Counted from the stretch's first letter, positions 35,327-63,480 are shown. The stretch: 64,000 bases of DNA from Psettodes erumei (GCA_016785225.1 JAFBJZ010000918.1:1-64000), one strand, 5' to 3'. Translations and numbers: made by a program. Notes: generated from the sequence alone by a model not told the origin.

Positions 35327-38300
35327 ATGATAAGTCAAAGCAACGGCGGATATTTCAACGCTGCTTACCATGACAGCGAGACTCTGGAAATCGATAGAAG
35401 GTTTGTAGTAATATAATAACAGGGTTATTGGCTTAGAAATGTGCAATATGTTTTTGTTTTTTTGTTGTTTTTTTTTAAATCAAAGAATGTGTTTGACTGA
35501 GTGGTGTGTGTTCTCCTCAGGTAGTTGTGTAGATGATGTCATCCCGGTTTAAGACTGGTACAACAAATTTTATTGTTATAAGAACTTTAAGGTCTAAAGA
35601 TGGAAAATTTATAAAAACCAAACAACAACAACAAAACAACCCACACACATTACAGAAAACTTCAGAGACAAAAGCATGAATCCATTTGTCTCTGAAGCAA
35701 CTTACCCTGCACTTCCTTGTAGGATAATATGCTTCTAAATTTACCCACACTCATATCTGTGAAATTTGTTTGATTGCAGATAATGACTGGGTCAAATAAT
35801 AACTTGCAATTCTAGTTCCTTCTTTGAGTAGTTAGCCTTAGTCCTCTTTGTTATCATTAACGCGTACTGTCTGACCTCAGTGATAAGTGATAAGCAGTTG
35901 GTGTCTTCCTTTAAACATTATTTGTTCCTTGTGGCCTGCAGGCCTTCAAGCAAAACCCACCACAGTAACCCCTATCCCAGGGAAGACCTGGCCTGGCAGG
36001 GTGGCAGGGCAGAGACGCAAAACGCTTCCGTGGGTCAGACCAGCGGCAATGATAATGATTCTTTCACGAGAGTACACTGGGGGGGCCAGAGGGGGAGAGA
36101 GAGCATCCCAATGGGCCTCGTCCCGACGCGTCCCAGGAGCCCTTCATGGCAGCATGACCTGAGTGAGTGGAAGATGTTTCTGTGACATCAAGTCTTTGTA
36201 TACATTCTGGAGACCATGCATGGATCATAGAAACAAAGCAGCATGGTTTGGTGTTGACGAAACTACTGTAAATTGGCTCTACAGTTCTGTGCTATGTGTT
36301 GCTAAGTGACACTTCTGTTGACACTTCTAAAGTACTTCCTCCTCAATTCTTTTTATTCAGGTCACAGTACGTTTCAAATCGGCCCTGACTCTCACCATGA
36401 TCAATCACTTTCTGCTCAACATCGTTCCTCAATGTCAGGTAATGTTTAAACTAATCTTACTCCACTGATACAAATTACTGTAAGCCCTCACATGGTGCAC
36501 ACAAAGTTGTTAAGTGCATTACAAGGAAATGATTTAAAATTGAGGTGACGCTCATTTTAACCTCTTCCAGACAGTCCGACTGGGTAATTATTAATGGAGG
36601 CTGCACAAGAACAAATGACAATGAAGTCAAAGAAGTTGACAAATAAAATGAAATTAGGGGAAGTGAATTGTTTTCGAAATGTTATCCTAATCTAAAGGGC
36701 ATGATGTAAGAGCTGTGTCTGTGACAAGGAAAAGGAAATCTGAGTGGATATATCCTGTTCTCACAGATTTCTATCTGCTTTCTGTCTTTTGTGCTTAAGA
36801 GTTCTGATTGAATTTCATTTTTAACCACGGCAGCAGCCACACTGTTATTTACGCCCGTGTTATTAAGTGATAGCAGCCATTCCATCTGCCCCATGAGCTT
36901 AGCATTTGACACCAAACAGTCAGAAAAACACATTCTGCTCACCCCTCTCTGTGTTCATCCAGGTAACATGACGATGCGATGGAGGGGGGCCGCAATGAGA
37001 AGGATGAGCATGTTTCCCAACACTGATCCTGCCAGTCTCGCTTTCGCAGAGGACGCCATCAGGAACGAGATGGAGAACGGTATGGGCCCGTGAGGGGTGT
37101 CGGGTTATTCTTGTGGATTTTCTGGAATGGAATGTGCAGTGTGATACCCGATCTGCACCCTGGATGGTCACTGTGGCGTGTAAAGATAACAGAGAGGACT
37201 TGTCCTGTCATCTTTTGTGTCCCAGAGGAACAGAACCTGGTCAAGGAACTTGTTGCCATGTCAACACATGATCGAATCCAGGCTATTCGGGATCTTCCAA
37301 TGAGTTTTGAAGAGAAGAAACATATCAGGTGGGCTTTGAATCACAGGCAGTTAAAGGTGATAAACTTCCTTGTCAGTGTCATTCTCGGGACCAAGTTAAA
37401 CATTACCCCCTCACCTCCTCGACTAAGTGCAAACTAAACCACTGGAGACACACACACACACACACACTCTCTCACAGTAACACTGCTCTCTGGTTTCATG
37501 ACACAGAAACAAGAAACTAATAAAAAAAGTTTTTCTACAGACTGCAGCAATATGGCAGATCTTGCACTTGTGGACTTTGGAGAGTTAATGTTAATATCAT
37601 ACCAAGTTATCTCCTAAATTATTTTCACAGGAGCCAAGTACTGGCATTCAAGTCCTCCACAAAATCTCGCCAGTTCACATGTTTTGCAGATTGCTCTGAG
37701 AACATGTCACTGGTGAGTGTGTCATCGATCATAAAACTACGTCAGTATCGCCATCTGATTCACAACCCACGCTTCTTTTTCATACAAGTCATAAGCCCGT
37801 TTTCTCAGTTTTTCCGCAGGTGCGGCTACGGCATAAGTTCGGCAAAACAGACTCTGGAACTGTGGCAAGGCATCATGAAAGAGATTGGCGGCAAGTTTGG
37901 CACCAGTGTCCTCTCCTATTTCACGTTCCTCAAGTGGCTGCTGCTGTTCAACATTTTTTCCTTCCTGGTCAACTTCGGCTTTATCACCATCCCACTGCTT
38001 GTTTACGACCCCTCACCCAACATACCTGCAAATGTGAGCTTCAGAGGACTGGAGATACTGACTGGAGCTGTAAGTGGAGACTCTTATCAAACCACCTGTC
38101 TCCCTGTCAAGGTTCAAGGTTTCTTTATTAGCACCCAGTGGTGAACTTGCTGTACAGATGGAGGATTCTGTTGAGAACAAGACAGCACAGTGATAGATAC
38201 AGATACAAATATTTTTAAAAAAAATAGAATTTAAAAAAAGTATAATCATAGTAACAAAACTAGTATCATATAAAAACTCCTAAGGTCATGACAAAGTACT

Positions 38301-41300
38301 TCTAAAAGCACACAAGCACACATATACGGTACACAACCACCCACTCGAAAGCTTGAAGTGTCATGCATGGGTGGAGTGCATCATGTCGTGCTGGCTTTAG
38401 TCTTGCAATGGCTGCAGGCACAAAAGCCACAGCTGCCCAAATAGCACATAATATATCTGTTTATCTTTTCATTCTATCTGATCATTGTAAAACTTGAATT
38501 TTTTATAGCTGGAATGACTATGTTTAATGTAAAAGGGGTCATTTATAGTAGAAGCCCTCAAAGAATTTTCACCAACATTCTTGCATAATAAGTATGTTTT
38601 TGTTTCTCTAGGGTTACTTCAACTATACTGTCATGTACTACGGTGGCTACAGCAATGAAACACTTGTGGGTCTCATGGAGTACAACATGCAGCTGGCCTA
38701 TTTCTTCACCATTGCAGTCTATATGGTGCTGTGTGGAATTGCGCTTATTTTCAGGTCAGTCCAGTCCTCGGTATAACCTGTGGAATAGCTCTGTACATTT
38801 ATTTTAATGTCTCCCACTCCTTTTCTTCATGGTTCGTAGCAGTTTAATTTAAAATGTGTTGTAACGGATGTTACCTATTCCTCCCACTGTGTATTTATTC
38901 TCATGCAGCATGGCAAGCGCATTCAAGTCAAATTATGTACTAGCGGACCCAGCGTCAAACGGTGCATGGCAGCTCCTGTGCAGCTGGGATTTCAGTATAA
39001 CCAACGAGAGAGCTGTGAGACAGCGCAAGAACAACCTCCGTGTCCAGCTCAAGGTCATTATTACTGCATTACAAACCTATTGCTTTCAAATTTACAGTTA
39101 ACGTTAAAGGATTCATTCCATTAATGTGTCATGTCTCATTATTTTTATTCAGAATGTTTGTCCCCTCCCCATCTCTCCAGGAGTCTTTGTCAGAAAAGGC
39201 CCAAAAGGAGCTGCTAACGCTATCTGAAAAACTGAAGTACTTTGGCGTTTATCTGGGTTCCTGGCTCCTCTCCACTGGCTTAGCTGTTGCCTGTGGAGCC
39301 AGCATCTACTATCTTAGCTGTTATGAACAGCAGGTACACAAATTCAAATTGAATGATTAGTCGTTGTTAAGCTGGCATAATTGTTTCTGAGAATATTAAA
39401 TACTCAGAAGTTAAAAAGTAATGCTTCCTTAGACATCGTATTTACAGGAAAATATCCTTACCTGCACATTTGTACATCTGACCTCTATCTGTTACTTTAC
39501 AGAGAACAACTGATGCAGCAAACTGGACGGCACTTCAGGAGGCAGAGACTCTCCTGGTTCCCTTTGTGGTGTCTCTGATGAACCTGGTTGTCCCGCTCTT
39601 CTTCTCCCTCTTCTACAAGTTTGAGCACTACTCCAGCCAGCGGAGACAGATCTATGCCCTTGTAGTCAGGTGAGGCTGCAGACAATGATAGGTTCTATCA
39701 ACCAGAGAACATACACTTCATGAATTAAAGGATGTAAGAAGTAGGAATAATCTTTTTCGAAGGAATAGGTTGTTCCTTCAGTCTTCTTCTTTTAGTTATT
39801 CTGCATTCTCTTATTCAGCAAGCGTCTGCACACATGGCAAGGTCAGGTGGAGGTTCCCAAAGTCTGATACTTATCTGTAGGCCAGGATGTGCCCCACTAT
39901 CATCAGCAGTAACCATAGCAACCGAGATTCTCCCACACAGAGACGGTAACTACAGGGAGGTCTAAACATTCTGAGAACGCTAAACCCTCAGATGGTCTTA
40001 GAGACAGATGGAAAACTAACTGACACAAGTCCCACATGGTTTAGTGAAGATATATGAGCTGATGTTTACATTTAGCGTCCAGCAAAATTGTTCCACATAT
40101 ATTCAGAAGGTATAGAGCCACCTGTAACTTAATAGTTAGCACACAGACATTTGAGTGTTGTTGATCTTCTCCTTCAATTCTCAGCGGGAAAAAAATTAGC
40201 TTTTTTTTTTCAAAATATTGCGCTGTTCACTGAACCATTAATAATGCTTGACATAGACCTTTCTCTATTCCCACTTTCAGAAATGTCTTACTCAGGATGT
40301 CCATTCTGGGTGTCTTGTGTTATTACTGGATGAATGTGGTGGCTGAGAAGTTTTCGGTATGTTTGACATGAAATACCACTTATTAGTCTTTTGATAACCA
40401 ATATAAGCTTCACTACATCACCCATCTAATGTGTTCCCCTCCAGTGTTGGGAGTCCATGGTAGGACAGGCTTTATACCGTCTGGTCATTTTTGACTTCTT
40501 CTTTCTTATGTTGGGATCCTTCTTTGGAGAATTTCTTAGCAAGTAAGTCACAAGAAACAACAAATTGAGTTTAACTTTACTATTAGCGAATACAGAAATG
40601 GGGAATGTTAACCTCAGATAGAAATTACATTTATCATTTCTCCATTACAGTGTGATCGGGACCAGATTACTACCACGTTTGGGGGTTCCAGAGTTCGACA
40701 TCGCCAGAAATGTCCTTGAATTAATCTATGCACAGACTCTAGCCTGGTAATAAATTTATTACTTTTTTAAATGAAACTTGATTGAAATAGCTGAATATAT
40801 TATGTAGTGGAGGAATGGTGCTGAAATTAAGACTCATGTTTTCTCTCCAGGTCAGAGTGCCAATTTCCTATTAAAAAATGTTGTAACGTCTATTTTCTCT
40901 CCATAGGATTGGAATCTATTTCTCTCCTCTTCTACCTGCCATCCAGATTGTCAAATTTTTCATCTTGTTTTACCTGAAGAAGGTAAACGCAGGTTCATGG
41001 GGTTTGGTGGGCTTCTAAACTGAATTGCCACGACGACACACTGTCATCAGCGGACAGAATGCCATCACTGCCTGAGCGGCTCTATAGATCTCACTGGCTC
41101 CTGTTACTTTGTTTGTGCACCTGGGTCAATAATTAATTTCAGTCCTTTCATCGTAATGACTGCGGTCTTTAGTTTGTGTTATGGAAAAGACAGGTAGGGT
41201 TTGGGAATCATGGAGTAAACCTTTTCATCAGGATCAATCAGTCCCAGAAATGTAAGGGACTGGTAATTTGACCCAGGCCAGATCTGGTGTTGCTGAATGT

Positions 41301-43684
41301 TTCATGAACACGCTCAACAAAAGCTTTCAAGCAATGCTATTCAGAAGTTCTAATGAGATCCTTATGTTTTCCATCATGGAGTGAGACGGAACTGATGTCT
41401 GAGCAGAACTGAGGTCATCGTTTCGCAAACTTCAGCAGCAAGAATAATGAATGGAATGGAAATGGTGTTTGTGTGTACATACTGTACATGTTTTCACGCT
41501 TCCTCAGGTCAGCCTGACCCAGAACTGCCAGCCTCCGCGGCGAACCGGCAGGGCAGCTCAGATGCAAACAACCTTCATCGCCCTCCTCTTCTTCCCTTTC
41601 TTCGTGGGAGCCTTGTCCATGGTTGCGTACACTGCCTGGAGGTATGGAGGACATGTTCTGTTTAGATAACTGTAAAACCTTTATCTCACATTGATAGGTT
41701 GGGGTCAGAGGAAAAGAGATTACCTTTCGAAAAGAATTAGAACAAAACCTAGGCCTTTGTCACATCCTGCATTCTTTCCCAGCATACTAATTCTGCAAAA
41801 TCAAAGCTGTCTTGTTGTGTCCGACTTGTCCTGCTCTCTAGACTGACCCCCTCCGAGCAGTGTGGTCCTTTTCGGGGACTCAATAACACCTTCAGTGTGG
41901 TTGGAGTCTGGATAGATCAGGTGGAGCACATTCCCCGGTCTCAGTGGGTTGTCTGGATCTACCAAAATGTCATCAGGAGTGAAATCTTCTATTTTCTCGT
42001 CACGCTCATCATCCTGTAAGTGCATAGTGTGGCACCTGCCACTAATGAATTACACACTGAAAATCCATTTGTGAATCTCATTTTCTGTACAAACTTTCAA
42101 TTGTTATGGGCCAGATGTAATGTGAGTATTGAAACAATTTGGTAAGAAGGAAGGAAGGAGGAATATCAATCACAAAGTCGAACGCTGTCAGTCAAGCAGG
42201 GTCACCATGGTGCTCTGGGCTGCTATGTCAAAACTACATCATGCCAAACAGTGGCAATGTTGTAGTTTATTTATTGACCTTAATTTACCTATTGCAGACT
42301 GATAGAGACTGGAAAATGTGTGCATACAGTGTTTCCTTCTTTGCTTATGTGTATACTGGTTTGCATCTTTGTGTCATAATGACAAATGAGGATTATATTA
42401 AAATTCTATTGTCTGTTGCTTTTTTTTAACCTGGTCGTGATGTCATTGTCCAGGGTCATCATATACGGCTTCTGGCAACTCACAAAGGGCCGCAAGGAGC
42501 TTATTGGTCTACTGAAGCAACAGATTGTTAATGTGAGTGGGTTTGAATAACTTCCCTTAAATATGTATTTTACAAAGTTTATTTTGTATTTTGTTTTTTT
42601 TCTTCAGGAATAGGTACACAATGCCTATGTCAAGTTTTTTTTTTTTTAATTCCCTTTCCTCCATTCTTCTTTGCTCCTCCTTTGCACTGTCTCTTTCTCT
42701 CATCAGGAGGGAAAAGACAAGTCTTTTCTATTGGACAAGCTCCAGAACATTCAGAAATCTCTGCCTAATAAAAAACCCAAACAGAAGAATCAAAAAAAGG
42801 TTTGTTTTGAAGTTAGCTTCATGCCGACTGATCGCCTTTCACCCTGTGATGGATGTGTCATCAGATTCACTGAATATTTCCTCCTGTCCTTTCAGCACAC
42901 CAAACGGCGTTCGGACGACCACTCTTTGAGCGGTCATCCAAACTCAAATGCCATGGTTCAGGCTTTACTCGCTCGCCAGCGACTCGAAGAGGAAGAAGAA
43001 AGACGTAGTGATGGTGGAGTGCCGGTTCCCTCAGACATCTCCACCTCCAGCGCTCTGATGCAGGCCATGCTGGCACGTCAGAGGGCTGAAGACCAGGATG
43101 GAGATTTGTACCAGATGCCTGATGAACACCAGTCATCCTCTGGTGCCCTCATGCAGGCCATGCAAGCCAGACAGAGGGATGAAGACCAGGATGAAGTTTT
43201 GTACCAGATGCCTGATGAACACCAGTCATCCGGTGCCCTTATGCAGGCCATGCAAGCCAGGCAGAAGGCTGAAGACCAGGATGGAGATTTGTACCAGATG
43301 CCTGATGAACAGCAGTCAACCTCCGGTGCCCTCACACGGGCCATGCAAGCCAGACAGAGGGCTGAAGATCAAGAGAGGGAGGAATACTACAGTACAGCAG
43401 ATTTTTCTGAAAACCCTGACAGCAGGTCCAGCGCAGTCACACAGGCGTTACAAGCCAGACAGACAGCAGAGGAGGACCAAGCGGAAGATACAGATGATCC
43501 GCCGTCTTCTGTGTCAAGTGTTAGGATGCAAGTCATGCAAGCCAGGCAGAGAGCGGAGGAAGAGGACAGGATGCAGTGGGTCCCTGCTCCCCCTCAGAAC
43601 CCAGCTCCCTCAGGCTCCAGCGCCCTCATTCAGGCCATGCTGGCCAGGCAGCAGGCCCAGAACGAGTACGATGACGGTTACTGA
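35327..43684 (+). CDS. tmc5: Transmembrane channel-like protein 5 (TMC5) with C-terminal repeat array
   Basis: A TMC-family membrane protein. Exons are 35327-35400, 35942-36162, 36361-36438, 36963-37079, 37226-37328, 37631-37712, 37809-38069, 38612-38754, 38909-39053, 39181-39333, 39503-39669, 40281-40356, 40445-40542, 40651-40746, 40907-40982, 41508-41641, 41842-42015, 42454-42532, 42707-42799 and 42896-43684. All borders are GT-AG, and the frame is open for 1,052 codons. The N-terminus (residues 1-195) is polar and poorly conserved. The core shows GKFGTSVLSYFTFLKWLL, FLVNFGFITIPLLV, YNMQLAYFFTIAVY, CWESMVGQ (541-548, TMC signature), EFDIARNVLELIYAQTLAW, AYTAWRLTPSEQCGPFRGL and SQWVVWIYQNVI, all strongly TMC5-like, followed by NEGKDKSFLLDKL. 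Residues 809-1052 form eight copies of a unit built on ALMQAMQARQRAED. The start was chosen for its frame through exon 1; a two-codon uORF overlaps it. The gene is head-to-head with tmc7. Confidence 0.94.
38105..38420 (-). mobile_element. LINE-like 3' fragment in a tmc5 intron
   Basis: Read on the minus strand, the segment contains GCCTGCAGCCATTGCAAGAC and ends in GCTAATAAAGAAACCTTGAA, the usual tail of 5'-truncated non-LTR retrotransposons in fish. It lies between tmc5 exons 7 and 8 and has no ORF. The family name is not certain. Confidence 0.5.
42950..43684 (+). repeat. tmc5: Coding tandem repeat in the last tmc5 exon, eight ~30-codon units
   Basis: The conserved heart of each unit is A-[LV]-x-Q-A-M-x-A-R-Q-x-A-E. 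Copies begin ALLARQRLEEE, AMLARQRAEDQDGD, AMQARQRDEDQDEV, AMQARQKAEDQDGD, AMQARQRAEDQERE, ALQARQTAEEDQ, VMQARQRAEEEDR and AMLARQQAQNEYDD. Units 2-4 are almost identical at the DNA level (about 87-93 bp period, sharing GATTTGTACCAGATGCCTGA); outer copies are diverged. Spacing is always a multiple of three, so the frame is maintained. Confidence 0.93.
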
Positions 43685-43788
43685 GCAAAGTGCTCTGACT
43701 TCATCTTATCGCTGAAAAGACTGAAATCAGCCTTGTTAAGTTATACTTTTTCATCACTCCAGAAATTAGGTGATTTCTCCACAACTGC

Positions 43789-44067
43789 AATAAATTCAGT
43801 GCAAAAAAACAAAGATAGCCACAGCAGCAGGTCTACGAGAGAGTGCAGGTCCACCTCTTTACACGTTATGCTCTTCATACTTATATTTTAATATATATTT
43901 CATACAATATATTGTAGTAGTATTTCTATGACAGTTAATGAGCCTTGTGTGACAAATGCTATAACACATATTCACTAGACTTGATCTTGTGCCAATCCTC
44001 ATGCAATTTCTGTATCAAACATTCATCATGAGTTGTATATTCTCTGTGAAATGGAGATACAAATAAA
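43789..44067 (+). other. tmc5: tmc5 polyadenylation signals
   Basis: AATAAA occurs at 43,789-43,794 (about 105 bp after the stop) and again at 44,062-44,067. Either could end the tmc5 transcript. Confidence 0.55.
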
Positions 44068-45137
44068 AGAAAGGCAAAAATAAGTTCATACCCGTTACCC
44101 GCATAGTGCACTGTAAGAAATGACATTGTAATCCAACATATTAATGCCAAAGTAGATCAGCAAGTTACTACCATTTACAGAAGGATATGTAATTTTACAA
44201 ACAGCAGACAACACTGCCCCCTGTTGGGATTATTCATACACTGCCCTGAATCAGTTGTAAGTAATTGCATTCCAGTATGTAAAAAAAAAAACCCTGAAAC
44301 GCTAATACACTAATGCCAGCGATATTAAATTAGGTTTTTAATTTTGTGTATGCATATTTACAAAAGTTTAATGGGTAATACTTGAAAGATTTCGAGTCAA
44401 ATTCTTTTTTTTCTTTTTTTTTTTTTAGAAAAATAATGACTATAAATGCAAGTAACAATTACATTTTTGAGTAATATTCCCATCTCTAGCAGTGAGTGAT
44501 GGAAATTAAAGAAAGAAAGTACATTTACTCAAGCACTTACTTACGTTGATTTCAACTACTTGAGCATTCCAGTTTTATGCTATGCATATCATACTTTTTC
44601 CCACTATATTTACACTGAAAACAATGGTTACTAATTCAAAGATTTAAATACCTTAATATACCTCATTAATACTACTCTATATAACATACTTATGTTAACC
44701 CGCTAGAAATCAGCTCCACTTTGGTCAACTGCAACATCAAAATTGCTTTTGCATTATAATGTGATGCAGTATTCCAGTGGTACAATACTGTACATTATGA
44801 TGACAGAGCCATTTTGCCTGCTTAGTTGGTATTTTTTTACCAGTTTCTGCTGATAACTCTTTTACTCTTTTACTTTTACTGGACTACATTTTTGAATGCC
44901 AGAGATTTATTTTCCACAGAAGTATTGTGACAGAGTGCTAATGCTACTAAAGAAAGGATCTGATTACTTTCAGTTCACTTTCACTCCACCGTTGCATGCA
45001 CTCAGGCTGCAGTTATAAACATTCGCCAAAGACATACATCTAAAAAAAACATGAAACAGTGAGAAAACATATTTGTGACTCGGGGGCGGTGGTGTCAGTA
45101 TTCACCGTGCTCAGAGACTCTTTGATGCCATTGAGTG
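44068..45137. mobile_element. Intergenic stretch with an old fish DNA-transposon-like repeat
   Basis: No gene is visible between the tmc5 and gsg1l 3' ends. About 44,515-45,000 contains the words AGTACATTTACTCAAGCACT, CCAGTTTTATGCTATGCAT and TTTTACTTTTACTGGACTAC, which resemble an abundant teleost non-autonomous DNA transposon consensus (TACTCAAGTACT...TTTTACTCCACTACATTT). Copy borders are eroded. The rest is AT-rich with no feature I recognise. Confidence 0.45.
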
Positions 45138-45870
45138 TTTATTTTCCTCCAGTCAAAGCAGAGACACCAGATGAATATTACATGTTCTACTGGAAACGTG
45201 TGATAGTACACGCACTGTCAATCATTCTAGTCGTGCCGTAACAAACGTTCATGTGAACCCCCACGCTTTAAATGTCTGTGTTATGTTTCAGTGCAAGTTT
45301 CTTCGTGCGATTAATTTGGTCTTTGTGACACAATGAAAGTGATTAATGTGGACATGCAAAAGTAAAATAATACACATTCTGTGTACAAACACTCCACGGC
45401 CTATTTACAATTTACACTGTAACTAGGCACATCATTTGCAGGTGTGGTTTTATGTCACAATGAATGAACACCAGTTCAACTGTAACCCTGTTTGTGATTT
45501 GACAATCATTTGCATTGATTATTTGATTGACTAAAACATGTTTAATAAGGCTATTAGCATTGGAGAGACCCTCACTATATTTATAAGTGTATACTTTCAA
45601 TTTTCTTTAAAATCTACATGGTGGTTGTTTACACGAATTAGACGAAACACCTTCGTCCATGAGATCAGATCATGTCCACTTTTCTCCAGTTGTCGGCTGG
45701 ATGGCCCAACTTTAACCTGGCGTGACTTGAACCTCTGTGACCTGTTTGGATTAAGGCAGTGTTGAAATGAATCGGATGGAGCTAATGATCCTGTGAGGCA
45801 TTCATCCCGTACGTAACACAGAGCGGAGAGGGACGACAACGCCTCCATCCATCAAGCTGTCCTGTCACAT
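45138..45870 (-). other. gsg1l: gsg1l 3' untranslated region
   Basis: Minus-strand sequence after the gsg1l stop (45,871-45,873). The complement of TTTATT at 45,138-45,143 supplies an AATAAA about 730 bp downstream of the stop. The true end is not determined. Confidence 0.45.
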
Positions 45871-54450
<8,580 letters not shown>

Positions 54451-54457
54451 ATTATAA

Positions 54458-54973
54458 TTTATTCATGAGGAAAAAAAATTCTATTCTTTAGCTATAGACA
54501 AAGCAAACACATATAAGTGTCCTATTAAACAGCAACTTCGACCAAGTCCGACGCAGTAGACACACATTTTAGGAAAGACAAACAAACAACAAAAAAAAGA
54601 CATATTAAATGAAACGTATTGGTCAAATCATTCTGCACGTCAGAGGTGATATCAAATATAAACTGAGAATTTGATATTGCTTTCATGATTCAGTACTGGG
54701 AGCCATTTCTTATAAATAACAAGATGAAGAAAATGAGTAGAGGTGACACTTTGTTATGAGGAATGTGCTTTTTTTTTTTCTTCCCTTTGTTGTCCGTTTG
54801 TTGTCCGTTTACTGACATGTTACGTGACTCAAGAAAGAGCACTGTAGGAAAAAAAACCAAAAACAACAAAAATATGGAGGTGGACATCAAACAGGGGAAA
54901 TGTTAATGGAACCTGATATCAGAGCAGGAATGTGGCGTCACTCCTCCCTTCTCTGCCGGGGGAGCGGAGACGT
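54458..54973 (-). other. sec23b: sec23b 3' untranslated region with poly(A) signal
   Basis: Downstream of the sec23b stop (54,974-54,976) on the minus strand. The complement of TTTATT at 54,458-54,463 provides AATAAA about 515 bp after the stop. Confidence 0.55.
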
Positions 54974-61693
<6,720 letters not shown>

Positions 61694-61984
61694 TTATCGC
61701 CGGCGCTAAATTAGGCGCAGATGTGCGAAAGCGTGACGCACAAATGGGGCACTGAGAAACCGGACCGGCGTGTTTTTCGGTGAGGACAGTGCGGAGGAAA
61801 TCCGGCGGTATTTATAGTCTCCACCTTTGTGTGTCAGTGAAGCATCAGTGACGCCTTTAGCAAAGCGTCACCACGGTAATCTCTTGTTGTCAGCATGCAG
61901 AGTAAAATGTGCTGTAAACTAATGTGGGGCAGACGACTGCGACTAACTTCCATGATGCGTGAATCTTACGACTGTTACTTCAAT

Positions 61985-62285
61985 CAACCAACTAATGGTT
62001 TAATCTGTATAATATGAGAAAGTGGGGGAATTGAGGGACATTTCACAACTTCCCAGAGCCCAAATTGACGTCTTCACAAGGAGTTGTTCCATCCAACAAT
62101 CCGTCACTAAGGTATTCAGTTTACGATCACATAAGACAGAGAAAGGCAGCTAATCCTCACAATTTAGAAGCTGTGACTAGGAAAGGTTTGGCATCGCCTC
62201 TCAAAAGAGTTGGCAGCGAACTTTCTGTTGATGTAACATGCGCAACTACACCTTGTTACAAATCGTTGCCTTTTTTAAGTAAATA
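61985..62285 (+). mobile_element. Partial hAT-like repeat copy in the first sec23b intron
   Basis: The words ACTTCCCAGAGCCCAAATTG, GACGTCTTCACAAGG, GGTATTCAGTTTACGATCAC and GCTAATCCTCACAATTTAGA follow, in order, the interior of the same abundant fish repeat seen in tmc7 intron 1. Termini are not clear, so this is a fragment. Confidence 0.65.
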
Positions 62286-63230
62286 AATATGATGACACAA
62301 AAACCTGGTCTGTGATAAGAGGAATCCAGTTTCTCAGTAGCTAAAAAACACCGATACCAAAAAAAACTGTACGGTAACTTTACATGTGTGACCCCAGCAT
62401 CTAATCAGGATTGAAATGATCAGTGGATTAACTGATTAGCGAGTCAACTGTATAATCAGTAACTATGTTTGAAACCTGATTACATCAATTATGAAATGTA
62501 TCTTTCAAAAATAAATATTCCCCAGCACTTTCGGCTTCTTCACCAGTGTCGTCGCTGCATCTCTCCGTCTTACGCCACAGTGAAATGAATGAATATCTCT
62601 GGGTTGGAGTGATGGTCCAACAAAACAAACACTCCAAAGACATCCCCTAAAGAATTTCGATGGCAAATAAAACAAACAGTGATCGTCCGTTGCTACGTAT
62701 CCAGTGTTTTCTTACGTAATGTGACCTTTGCCTTGCCACATCTCTGATGCAGGTGGTGTGGGGATGATGTTACTGGGGGCATTCCGCTTAAGAAATCAAT
62801 TTCCCTCTTTCCGTCATCGTAGCAAGGCATCACTGCCCCTGACAAAATATACAGTCAAAAGATCTTGACTGCCTTCCGAGACTGAAAGCACACAGCACCA
62901 CAGTCGAGAGGCCACGTATCACCACCAGCGATGGACGCAGCCGTGAGGGCACGGCCAGTATTTTAGCAACGAATTCATTCAAACGTCATTCGGTGTGTGC
63001 TACCTCGTTGAATCGCGTCAAACTCGCTGACAAAACGTCATTTTGTTAACCGTGGTTTCCTCTACGCCGCTCTGTCACTCGAACCCCTTGAAGCTAACGC
63101 TACTTCGTCTAGCTGCCGGTGGGTTAGGCTAACGGAATGTAGCATTAACCCACTTCCTGTGCCGTCGTAAATGGGAGCAGAGAGAAAAAGGGCGGCCTAC
63201 TTTAAGGCGAAATTAAAGTCCGGCGCTTAC

Positions 63231-63480
63231 CTTTGTTATGTCAAGTTTGCCTCAGGTCCAGGGGAGAACGACGGAGTACGTTCTGTTCAAAACAAGTCAC
63301 AGCATTTGAGGGGGGGAACGCCGAAGGGTGTTCAGGGACACAGAGAGGCGACAGTGAGGGGATCGCTCCCTACGAGCCGGCTTCTGCACTTTACTAGAAT
63401 GACGTGTTACTCCAAGTTCAGTCGTCTCCTATTGGCTCTTCGCTGCACGCGTCACCAGAGCTGGCCGACGCACAAGGAGC
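63231..63480 (-). promoter_or_regulatory. sec23b: Probable non-coding exon 1 and promoter of sec23b
   Basis: The first coding exon is preceded by an acceptor (CTCCTCAG, exon from 61,589), so a 5' UTR exon must lie further right. On the minus strand a strong donor AACAAAG/GTAAGC occurs with the exon edge at 63,231. Upstream are a TGACGTG element (plus strand 63,400-63,406; the core of unfolded-protein-response and CREB3-type sites) and a CCAAT box on the minus strand (63,431-63,435). The plus-strand ORF through here is not thought to be a gene. Start-site position is inferred. Confidence 0.5.

Noticed and set aside
43098..43715. Second 205-codon plus-strand frame in the tmc5 last exon, rich in CRPCKPD repeats
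   Set aside because: Frame-shifted shadow of the coding tandem repeat; it lacks splice connection to the TMC core.
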